From CBDUUP01 sp965370435 (lineage in GTDB: Bacteria; Chloroflexota; Anaerolineae; Anaerolineales; UBA11579): a stretch of 6,074 nt of DNA. Each line of letters opens with the position of its first letter. The first letter of the stretch is position 1. The stretch is taken from NCBI GenBank assembly GCA_965370435.1, contig CBDUUP010000288.1, positions 1 through 6,074 of the forward strand. Direction: 5' to 3'. The notes beneath the pieces are model-generated. The model saw only the letters and a list, made by a program, of their open reading frames with translations, had not been told where the DNA came from and did no database searches. Below are positions 1-4,772 of the stretch, piece after piece. Both the position numbers and the translations under genes were made by a program.

Positions 1-50
1 CGGGCGACCTGGCGCTTTACAGTTACATTGATAATTTTTATTTATGACCG

Positions 51-332
51 TTGGGTTGGTATTCCCTTTGGCTTTTGACTACGGTTTTTAGTATCACCGC
101 GGGGATAGTCACCCTGGCCGGTAGGGATTGGAGGAAGCTTCCTATCACCCAGAGGCGAGGAACCGTGATGGGGTATTTGGTCGCCGGTCTTATCAACTGG
201 CTCAGTATGGGTTTGCGTTCGTCCTGGTCCAATCTATTTTGGCCTCCGGCTGTTCTTCATGGATTGGTGCTGCTGGTCGTATACTACCGAATATTCCGCC
301 TGGAGGATAGTAAGAAGGATCTTTTTCCATAG
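51..332 (+). CDS. small hydrophobic protein, unknown function
   Basis: An open frame of 93 codons begins with TTG just after an in-frame stop at 45-47. I do not recognise the family. Three hydrophobic stretches are visible, at about residues 3-23, 39-53 and 64-82, separated by a basic segment (RDWRKLP...QRR, about 25-36) and followed by a charged tail ending KKDLFP, so a small integral membrane protein is likely. The start is weak: there is no clear Shine-Dalgarno, and the nearest ATG (44-46, inside an ATGA) is in another frame and stops after 15 codons, which could mean a frameshift near 50-60 or a start not resolved here. The frame ends at a TAG about 30 bases before a stable hairpin, which fits the end of a transcription unit. 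It could also be a fortuitous frame, but the regular hydrophobic pattern argues for a real gene. Confidence 0.45.
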   Translation: MGWYSLWLLTTVFSITAGIVTLAGRDWRKLPITQRRGTVMGYLVAGLINWLSMGLRSSWSNLFWPPAVLHGLVLLVVYYRIFRLEDSKKDLFP

Positions 333-363
333 GAGCGCCTCTGGGTGTGTTGTGAAGTTCACC

Positions 364-391
364 AGGCCCCGGTTTGCACAAACTGGGGCCT
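364..391 (+). terminator. hairpin, probable terminator after the small membrane gene
   Basis: Arms 364-375 and 380-391 pair over 12 positions (AGGCCCC core, one G-U pair) around a four-base GCAC loop. The sequence after it is AT-rich (GAAATATTACATATTTT) but has no clean T-run, so it is not a textbook intrinsic terminator. Its position between the stop at 332 and the ilvE promoter at 411 supports a terminator or mRNA 3' end role. Confidence 0.5.
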
Positions 392-410
392 GAAATATTA
401 CATATTTTCC

Positions 411-438
411 TTGAATCAGAGTTGGAATCGTTTATAAT
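411..438 (+). promoter_or_regulatory. sigma70-type promoter of ilvE
   Basis: TTGAAT at 411-416 and a perfect TATAAT at 433-438 are separated by 16 bases. Transcription would start near 445, giving a leader of about 50 bases before the GTG start at 495. No operator or riboswitch-like structure is visible in that leader. Confidence 0.65.
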
Positions 439-494
439 TACCCAGGCCAGGGATAATTACATTTAATGAAAATATTATTCTAAAGGAGAATGTT

Positions 495-1415
495 GTGACA
501 TTACCCAATTACGCGTATTTTAAAGGCGAGATTGTCCCTTACTCGGAGGCCAAAGTTGGCGTGGCGACTCATGCGCTGAATTACGGCACTGCGGCTTTTG
601 CCGGGGTGCGGGCATATTGGAATGAGGATGAGGAGCAGCTATTCATCTTCCGCGCGGGAGATCACTTCAAGCGGCTGCTGAACTCGGCTCGTTTGCTGCT
701 CATGGAGTTTGACCACACGCCGGAAAGTTTGACTCAGGTGGCGATTGATCTGCTGAAAAAGGAAGACCACCGCCAGAATGTTTACATCCGACCCCTGATT
801 TATAAATCGGATGAATTGATCGGGGTCCGGCTGCATGACTTGTCGGCGGATATCACGATTTTCTCGCTGCCTTTTGACCGCTACGTCTCCAATGACACCG
901 ACGCCCACCTGACGTTTTCTTCCTGGCGGCGGATCGACGATAATATGATCCCGGCCCGGGGGAAGATCGCCGGGGCTTACGTCAATACGGCATTTATCAA
1001 GACCGATGCGATGCTGGCAGGATTTGATGAGGGGCTGGTACTCACCGAGGACGGGCACGTCTCGGAGGGGAGCGCGGAGAACTTCTTCATGGTGCGGGAC
1101 GGCGTGTTGGTCACCCCGCCGGTGACGGACAATATCCTGGAAGGCATAACCCGCCGCAGTGTGATGGAACTGGCGAGGGAAGAATTGGGGATTGAAGTGG
1201 TCGAGCGGCACGTAGACCGCACCGAGATCTACTTGTGCGAAGAGGTGTTCCTGACCGGAACGGCGGCCCAGATCACCGCGGCCACCCGGATTGACCATCG
1301 GGTCATCGGTTCCGGGGAGATGGGGCCGGTGGCGGCTGAATTGCGGGAGCTGTTTTTCGGCGTTGTGCAGGGGCGGAATGCGAAGTATAGGCATTGGAAT
1401 ACGGAGGTTTATTGA
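495..1415 (+). CDS. ilvE: branched-chain amino acid aminotransferase (class IV PLP)
   Basis: 306-residue fold-type IV PLP aminotransferase, the usual length for IlvE. It should interconvert valine, leucine and isoleucine with their 2-oxo acids using glutamate/2-oxoglutarate, in the cytoplasm. Visible family features are the N-terminal block with HALNYGTAAFAGVRAY (residues 26-41), the PLP lysine in RGKIAGAYVN (Lys157), the cofactor-binding block VSEGSAENFF (189-198, Glu191), and the TDNILEGITR and FLTGTAAQIT blocks (211-220, 252-261). The GTG start is chosen because AGGAG at 484-488 lies 6 bases upstream; an ATG at 490 reads only two codons. The gene has its own promoter and appears monocistronic, with a repeat array starting a few bases after its stop. 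A related specificity (D-amino acid transaminase or 4-amino-4-deoxychorismate lyase) is less likely, since the C-terminal GRNAKYRHWNTEVY region is typical of IlvE. Confidence 0.93.
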   Translation: MTLPNYAYFKGEIVPYSEAKVGVATHALNYGTAAFAGVRAYWNEDEEQLFIFRAGDHFKRLLNSARLLLMEFDHTPESLTQVAIDLLKKEDHRQNVYIRPLIYKSDELIGVRLHDLSADITIFSLPFDRYVSNDTDAHLTFSSWRRIDDNMIPARGKIAGAYVNTAFIKTDAMLAGFDEGLVLTEDGHVSEGSAENFFMVRDGVLVTPPVTDNILEGITRRSVMELAREELGIEVVERHVDRTEIYLCEEVFLTGTAAQITAATRIDHRVIGSGEMGPVAAELRELFFGVVQGRNAKYRHWNTEVY

Positions 1416-1420
1416 GGTTG

Positions 1421-1542
1421 AAGGTTGCGAGTTACAAGTGGCAAGTATGCAAGTTGCAAGGGTGCAAGTTGCAAGTATGCAAGTATGCAAGTGGCAAGTG
1501 GCAAATAGCAAGTTGCGGATTGCAAATTGCAGGATTGCGGAT
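1421..1542 (+). repeat. degenerate tandem array, unit about GCAAGTN (7-8 bases)
   Basis: About 16 imperfect head-to-tail copies of a heptamer close to GCAAGTT / GCAAGTG, with some 8-base GCAAGTAT versions, begin a few bases after the ilvE stop. Copies decay at the 3' end (GCAAATA, GCGGATT, GCAAATT). Unit length and phase drift, so no constant reading frame is maintained and the array is unlikely to be coding. A run of eight G follows at 1543-1550. It resembles in style the short tandemly repeated sequences known in cyanobacteria, without sequence identity that I can claim. Confidence 0.85.
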
Positions 1543-1653
1543 GGGGGGGGTGAGGGTTGGAGGTAAGATGTTTTGAGGGTTTATTGTCTGAATGGATGAA
1601 CCGGAGGATGTGATTTTGAGTATTACCCTTAGGTTCTCTAATGATAGTTACAC

Positions 1654-1682
1654 TTGACAAGATCGGCTTTATTGGTTAATAT
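1654..1682 (+). promoter_or_regulatory. promoter of the cysteine biosynthesis operon
   Basis: A perfect TTGACA at 1654-1659 is followed after 17 bases by TAATAT at 1677-1682. Transcription would begin near 1689, about 265 bases before the cysM start, which gives an unusually long leader holding a short ORF and several hairpins. The region from 1551 to 1653 shows nothing else that I can support. Confidence 0.65.
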
Positions 1683-1717
1683 GTACGAAGATATTCATAA
1701 TAATTCATGGAGCAACT

Positions 1718-1777
1718 ATGTTTGAATTTTGCATCTGTCTGGGGCGGGTTTGTGACCGCCGCCCCGGAACCCCGTAA
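1718..1777 (+). CDS. putative Cys-rich leader peptide (attenuator uORF)
   Basis: A 19-codon ORF starts at ATG 1718 about 30 bases after the predicted transcription start. GGAG at 1709-1712 lies 5 bases upstream of the ATG. The peptide MFEFCICLGRVCDRRPGTP contains three cysteines at positions 5, 7 and 12 (codons at 1730, 1736 and 1751), against about one percent in ordinary proteins. It ends at TAA 1775-1777 in the leader of a cysteine biosynthesis operon. Cysteine-codon leader peptides that attenuate sulfur genes are known in mycobacteria; applying that mechanism here is inference. The hairpin at 1741-1765 lies inside the ORF, so a ribosome stalled at the Cys codons would alter its folding. 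It is too short for coding statistics, and chance cannot be excluded. Confidence 0.5.
   Translation: MFEFCICLGRVCDRRPGTP
1741..1765 (+). promoter_or_regulatory. GC-rich hairpin inside the leader ORF
   Basis: GGGGCGG at 1741-1747 pairs perfectly with CCGCCCC at 1759-1765 around an 11-base loop that contains the third Cys codon (1751-1753). A register-shifted alternative pairs 1743-1747 with 1756-1760. A ribosome waiting at the first or second Cys codon (1730-1738) would reach into the left arm and open it. No T-run follows, so it is not a terminator by itself. Confidence 0.5.
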
Positions 1778-1779
1778 AC

Positions 1780-1805
1780 GATAACGACGTTATCTAACGA
1801 TAACG
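1780..1805 (+). promoter_or_regulatory. three-arm alternative hairpin just after the leader ORF stop
   Basis: GATAAC occurs at 1780-1785 and again at 1799-1804, inside direct repeats AACGATAACG at 1777-1786 and 1796-1805. Both copies can pair with the single GTTATC at 1789-1794: either 6 base pairs with a 3-base loop, or 7 base pairs (1788-1794 with 1799-1805) with loop TAAC. The two folds exclude each other. A ribosome on the leader stop codon (1775-1777) would cover the first copy and favour the second fold. An alternative reading is a DNA operator with repeated half sites. Confidence 0.45.
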
Positions 1806-1814
1806 GCCTTATTT

Positions 1815-1908
1815 AAACGGCCAACCGGCGTGAGGTGGTTGCAACCCCGCATGTGAGAACGTGCTGAGGTGTGTTGCTTCCACCTTTTATTATGCCTGTT
1901 GGCTGTTT
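1815..1908 (+). ncRNA. candidate structured leader RNA domain upstream of cysM
   Basis: Bases 1815-1825 pair continuously with 1898-1908 over 11 positions (one G-U), closing a domain that contains a hairpin 1849-1853/1860-1864 (GCATG/CGTGC) and a hairpin near 1867-1871/1881-1885 (AGGTG/CACCT) followed by TTTTATT. The segment TGAGGTG..GTTGC occurs twice (from 1831 and from 1865); the first copy can also pair with the same CCACCT, as AGGTGG 1833-1838 with 1880-1885 over 6 pairs, so two 5' strands compete for one 3' strand. The right arm of the closing stem runs into TTTTCTTTT. This competition plus U-rich 3' sequence is typical of attenuators and riboswitches. I cannot match it to a known class; the fold was made by eye. 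Confidence 0.4.
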
Positions 1909-1953
1909 TCTTTTACAAATATCGGACAAATTACATACTTATTGGTGAATTAG

Positions 1954-2904
1954 ATGACAATAACTAAGCAAAGTCAAACTCAATTGGCAGTCTCCGCTGC
2001 GGCGGGGCTGGAGGCGGCGGTGGGGAATACGCCCTTGCTGCCTCTTCAGCGGGTGACGGCGGGACTCTCGCCGGGGGTGAGGATTTTCGCCAAGGCGGAA
2101 TGGTTCAATCCCGGAGGTTCGGTGAAGGACCGTCCGGCCCTGACCATCATCAACACGGCTCTGGCAGAGGGGAAGCTGACGCCGGGCAAACGTCTGTTGG
2201 ATTCTACTTCTGGCAATATGGGCATCGCATACGCTACCTTTGGGGCGGCGATGGGGATCCCGGTCACGCTGGCGATCCCGGCCAACGCCAGCCGAGAGCG
2301 GTTGACCATCCTGCGTGCTCTGGGCGTGGAACTCGAATTGACCGACCCGTTGGAAGGGTCGGATGGGGCTATTGAGGTCGCTCGGCGGATGGCGGCGGAT
2401 GACCCGGACTTGTATTTCTACGCCGACCAATACAACAACCCCGCAAATTGGCTATCTCATTTCTACTCCACAGGCCCGGAGATCCTGCGGCAGACCGGTG
2501 GGGCGATCACCCATCTGGTGGCGGGACTGGGCACTTCGGGGACACTGACCGGCATTACGCGTTTCTTTCGGGAGCAGATGGTGGATGTTGAGGTGGTTGC
2601 CTTCCAACCCGACTCGCCGTTCCATGGACTGGAGGGGTTGAAGCATATGGAGACCTCCGTAAAACCAGGCATTTACGACTCTGGTTTGCCGGATCGTGAG
2701 GTAGAAATCTCCACCGAAGCTGCCTACGAGATGGTACTGCGCCTCGCGAAGGAAGAGGGGCTGTTCGTGGGTATTTCGTCGGGGGCGGCGGCTGTGGCGG
2801 CGTTGAAGGTTGCGGCTGAACTTGAGTCAGGGACGGTGGTGACTGTGTTCCCTGATGCTGGCTATAAATATCTGAGCGACAAGCTCTGGGACTCGGCTCG
2901 ATGA
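1954..2904 (+). CDS. cysM: CysM-like cysteine synthase (probable O-phosphoserine, CysO-dependent)
   Basis: 316-residue fold-type II PLP enzyme of the cysteine synthase family, cytoplasmic. Visible features are VGNTPLLPL (23-31), the PLP lysine in NPGGSVKDRP (Lys58), STSGNMGI (84-91), the phosphate-binding GLGTSGT (191-197) and the SSG block (275-277). Blocks such as NPANWLSHFYSTGPEIL, THLVAGLGTSGTLTG and DAGYKYLS resemble Mycobacterium CysM, which uses O-phosphoserine and CysO thiocarboxylate, more than CysK. Where Mycobacterium CysM has Arg220, which reads the substrate phosphate, this protein has Lys230 (alignment from memory). It lacks most of the C-terminal tail of that enzyme and carries about 15 extra N-terminal residues. 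GGTGA at 1944-1948 is a modest ribosome site for the ATG. It is first in the operon and overlaps the next gene by ATGA, implying coupling. An ordinary O-acetylserine enzyme is possible, but the neighbours favour CysM. Confidence 0.88.
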   Translation: MTITKQSQTQLAVSAAAGLEAAVGNTPLLPLQRVTAGLSPGVRIFAKAEWFNPGGSVKDRPALTIINTALAEGKLTPGKRLLDSTSGNMGIAYATFGAAMGIPVTLAIPANASRERLTILRALGVELELTDPLEGSDGAIEVARRMAADDPDLYFYADQYNNPANWLSHFYSTGPEILRQTGGAITHLVAGLGTSGTLTGITRFFREQMVDVEVVAFQPDSPFHGLEGLKHMETSVKPGIYDSGLPDREVEISTEAAYEMVLRLAKEEGLFVGISSGAAAVAALKVAAELESGTVVTVFPDAGYKYLSDKLWDSAR

Positions 2905-3335
2905 AGATCGAAATTCCTTCTGTTGTGATGGAAGAAATCCACGACCATATCGAAGGGACTTATCCCCACGAGGGCGCGGGCCTTTTACTGGGCCAGACCA
3001 ACGGGACAGGCAGGCAGGTGGTCGCTATCCTGCCGATCTCCAACGCCCGGGAGGACGAGGCCCGGCACAACCGCTATCTGCTCACGCCCCAGGACATGCT
3101 CAAGGGCGAGATGGAAGCAGACCGGCGCGGCCTGGACGTGATCGGCGTCTTCCACTCCCACCCCGACCATCCCAACCGGCCCTCCGAGTTTGACTGGGAG
3201 TGGGCGATGCCCTGGTTTTCGTATCTGATAACCAGCGTGAAGCAGGGAGCGGCTGAGGACAGCCGTTCTTGGAGGTTGACGGATGACCGGGAGCGGTTTG
3301 AGGAAGAAGAAGTTATAAGGCAACAAGGTAATTAG
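2901..3335 (+). CDS. mec: JAMM/MPN metallopeptidase, Mec-like
   Basis: 144-residue single-domain zinc peptidase of the Mov34/MPN/JAMM family. The complete motif is present: Glu24 in the YPHEGAGLLLG block and HSHPDHPNRPSEFD at 85-98, giving His85, His87, Ser95 and Asp98 in HxHx7SxxD spacing. In Mycobacterium, Mec (Rv1334) cuts the CysO-cysteine adduct to free cysteine and regenerate the sulfur carrier. The same role is likely here, since the start overlaps the cysM stop in ATGA and a CysO domain follows. The next gene carries Gly-Gly internally, so this peptidase may also mature that fusion. The extreme C-terminus (about the last six residues, IRQQGN) and the stop codon are contributed by the octamer repeat array starting at 3317, so the native end may have been overwritten. 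A ribosome site is not obvious, and coupled reinitiation is likely. Confidence 0.88.
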   Translation: MKIEIPSVVMEEIHDHIEGTYPHEGAGLLLGQTNGTGRQVVAILPISNAREDEARHNRYLLTPQDMLKGEMEADRRGLDVIGVFHSHPDHPNRPSEFDWEWAMPWFSYLITSVKQGAAEDSRSWRLTDDRERFEEEEVIRQQGN

Positions 3336-3431
3336 GTAATTAGGCAACAAGGCAACAAGGTGACAAGGCAACAAGGTAAACAGGTATACAGGTAGACAAG
3401 GAACAAGTAGACAAGGAACAGGTAGACAAGG
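3317..3431 (+). repeat. degenerate octamer tandem array, unit about AAGGYARC
   Basis: About 14 imperfect copies of an 8-base unit lie head to tail: AAGGCAAC, AAGGTAAT, TAGGTAAT, AAGGTGAC, CAGGTATA, CAGGTAGA and similar, with some 7-base copies near the end. The array begins inside the 3' end of the mec-like gene and supplies its last codons and TAG stop. It occupies most of the spacer before the CysO-DUF4395 gene. It is not CRISPR-like, since there are no unique spacers. Confidence 0.85.
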
Positions 3432-3467
3432 TTTGAATACGGATGAATGCTCGATGATCGGTTTCCT

Positions 3468-3520
3468 GATTACCTGATAACTAATCACCTAGTCACCCAA
3501 TCACTTATCAATAAATCACT
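3468..3520 (-). repeat. octamer-spaced repeats in opposite orientation
   Basis: AATCAC, AGTCAC and AATCAC occur at 3483, 3491 and 3499, exactly 8 bases apart, with another AATCAC at 3514 and GATTACCT at 3468. Read on the - strand these become AGGTGATTAG, GGTGACT and AGGTAATC, the same family as the plus-strand octamers at 3317-3431. The spacer thus has arms of opposite orientation that could pair in RNA. The ribosome site GGAGGT (3521-3526) of the next gene follows directly. Confidence 0.55.
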
Positions 3521-3534
3521 GGAGGTACTTTTTA

Positions 3535-4287
3535 ATGGCTATATTACGAATTCCGACCCCGCTTAGGCCTTATGCGGAGGGGCAGAGCGAAGTGAACGTG
3601 GAGGGGGGGACGGTGTCTGAGGCTTTGGCGGATCTGTCGGCGCAATTTCCGAGTTTGAAGAAGCACATCTTCGACGAGGCGGGGGCGCTGCGGGCGTTCG
3701 TCAACCTGTTCTTGAACGAGGAGGACATCCGCCACCTGCAAGGGGTGGAGACGCCCGTGGGCGAGGCCGACCGCCTGATGATCATCCCCAGCATCGCCGG
3801 GGGTTCTGATGAATTGCGGAAGGTAGACCACTCCGCGCTACGCACCAACCAGGCGATCATCATTGGGTTGAATATTCTGGCTTTTATCTTCAACGCGGTG
3901 TGGCTAACCGTGGTTGTGACGTTGGCGATGGCGGTGGGCACGGCCTTGCGGGTTCCTGGTTTTGGTTTCATCTATAAATGGATTTTCAAGCCCCTGGGAT
4001 GGGTAAAACCATTTATACTTCAGGATAACCCGGAACCGCACCGATTTGCCCAGGGCTTTGGGGCGGTGGTGATGGCTGTGGGCGCGGCTTCCCTGTGGCT
4101 GGGGGCTGCGGGGTTGGGCTGGGGGCTGATCTGGCTGGTGGTGGCGCTGGCGGCGCTCAACCTGTTCGTTGGATTCTGCGTGGGCTGCGCCATGTATTAT
4201 TGGCTCAATCGTTTGCATGTGCCGGGCTTCGCCAAAACTACGCCGCAAGGGACGTTTCCGGGAATGCGCCCCAAGGCTGGGTCTTGA
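3535..4287 (+). CDS. cysO: CysO-like sulfur carrier fused to DUF4395 membrane domain
   Basis: 250 residues in two parts. Residues 1-90 are a ThiS/MoaD-type beta-grasp sulfur carrier that resembles Mycobacterium CysO closely: IPTPLRPYAEGQ (6-17), AFVNLFLNEEDIRH (54-67) and an ending IPSIAGG (84-90). In stand-alone carriers that Gly-Gly is the C-terminus and becomes the thiocarboxylate. Here it continues into residues 91-250, a DUF4395-type domain with DHSALRTNQ (98-106), four probable membrane helices (about 106-121, 122-139, 174-193, 195-214), RFAQGFG (170-176) and GFCVGCAMYYW (213-223), with CVGC at the cytoplasmic end of the last helix. The Gly-Gly cannot be adenylated unless the chain is cut after Gly90; the neighbouring JAMM peptidase is a candidate. 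GGAGGT at 3521-3526, 8 bases upstream, fixes the ATG. The stop overlaps the next start as TGATG. DUF4395 function is unknown to me. Confidence 0.87.
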   Translation: MAILRIPTPLRPYAEGQSEVNVEGGTVSEALADLSAQFPSLKKHIFDEAGALRAFVNLFLNEEDIRHLQGVETPVGEADRLMIIPSIAGGSDELRKVDHSALRTNQAIIIGLNILAFIFNAVWLTVVVTLAMAVGTALRVPGFGFIYKWIFKPLGWVKPFILQDNPEPHRFAQGFGAVVMAVGAASLWLGAAGLGWGLIWLVVALAALNLFVGFCVGCAMYYWLNRLHVPGFAKTTPQGTFPGMRPKAGS

Positions 4288-4760
4288 TGGACCCGACTAT
4301 CCTGGGGAGGGCGCTGTTGGCGGTGGGCATCGCCGCCGCTGGAATGGGGCTGTATTATTTGGTCAACCGCATCTTGCTGGCCCGAGTGCAGGGCAAGCGA
4401 CTGGGGCTGGAGTCCATCCAGCCCGGCATCCCTGCCATCTTGTACTTCACTACGCCGGGATGCGTACCTTGCAAGACAGTGCAGCGACCGGCGTTGGGAC
4501 GATTGAAGGAACGGCTGGATGGCGGCGTGCAGATCATTGAGGTGGACGCTTCGGATCAGCCGGAATTGGCGGCCTATTGGGGGGTACTCAGCGTACCGAC
4601 GACCTTTATCATAGACGGGCGCGGCCAGCCTCGGCGAGTCAATCACGGCGTGACCAGCGCAGAGAAGTTGGAGCGGCAAATCTTAGAGGTAGAAAATAAA
4701 AAAAGATCTAGATTAGAGGACTCTCTCTTCTCGTTGAAGAGGGACTCCTTGATCTGGTAG
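4287..4760 (+). CDS. membrane-anchored thioredoxin-like protein
   Basis: 157 residues from the ATG that overlaps the preceding stop in TGATG, implying coupled translation; an in-frame ATG further upstream lies inside the previous gene. One hydrophobic helix (about 5-27) is followed by a thioredoxin fold with TTPGCVPCK (Cys59 and Cys62), the strand VQIIEVDASDQPELAAYWGV (81-100) and the cis-proline loop SVPTTF (102-107). Basic residues (Arg28, Arg33, Lys37, Arg38) after the helix suggest by the positive-inside rule that the redox domain faces the cytoplasm. It probably works with the CVGC motif of the DUF4395 protein, reducing disulfides or persulfides in the sulfur relay; this partner role is inferred. 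The last 20 residues or so (KKRSRLEDSLF onward) are encoded by an A-rich stretch and an inverted repeat, look unlike a thioredoxin end, and may have been added by insertion. Confidence 0.85.
   Translation: MDPTILGRALLAVGIAAAGMGLYYLVNRILLARVQGKRLGLESIQPGIPAILYFTTPGCVPCKTVQRPALGRLKERLDGGVQIIEVDASDQPELAAYWGVLSVPTTFIIDGRGQPRRVNHGVTSAEKLERQILEVENKKRSRLEDSLFSLKRDSLIW
4717..4749. repeat. inverted repeat in the 3' end of the thioredoxin gene
   Basis: Arms 4717-4730 and 4736-4749 pair over 14 positions with one C-C mismatch and one wobble around a five-base loop. An outer AGATC/GATCT pair (4704-4708 and 4751-4755) can extend it. An A-run (4694-4704, broken by one T) flanks its left side, so on the - strand it reads as a stem followed by GATCTTTTTTT, like an intrinsic terminator facing upstream. 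On the + strand no T-run follows, so the moeZ-like gene should still be transcribed. It may be an mRNA processing or stability element, or the relic of a small inserted element. Confidence 0.5.
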
Positions 4761-4772
4761 GAGCGTATTTTG

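Noticed and set aside
1..78. 3' end of an upstream gene (two frames run in from the left edge, stopping at 47 and 78)
   Set aside because: Either could be a gene end, but 14-25 codons with no recognisable motif do not allow a choice.
639..1511. Long open frame of 290 codons on the - strand, over ilvE and its repeat array
   Set aside because: It mirrors ilvE, whose catalytic motifs are clear on the + strand. Its start lies in the heptamer repeats, giving a repetitive LATC-type sequence, and no known domain is visible.
1592..1657. 21-codon ORF upstream of the operon promoter
   Set aside because: It lacks a convincing ribosome site, its composition is unremarkable, and its stop overlaps the TTGACA -35 element, so it would lie outside the predicted transcript.
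1829..1888. T-box or SAH-riboswitch resemblance (GAGGTGGTTGCAACCCCGC)
   Set aside because: The GGTGG element and TTGCAAC recall parts of these classes, but the T-box bulge sequence is interrupted, no Stem I or specifier loop is recognisable upstream, and the downstream SAH core is missing. I kept only a generic structured-leader call.
3317..3431. CRISPR-like array
   Set aside because: The units are 7-8 bases, adjacent and degenerate, with no constant repeat of 25-40 bases and no unique spacers.
2985..3488. Open frame of 167 codons on the - strand across the mec-like gene and the octamer repeats
   Set aside because: Its N-terminal third is simple Leu/Pro-rich sequence from the repeats and the remainder is antisense to the JAMM motif.
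4717..4749. Terminator for the operon on the + strand
   Set aside because: No T-run follows on the + strand, and the moeZ-like gene with its ribosome site lies directly downstream and fits the pathway.
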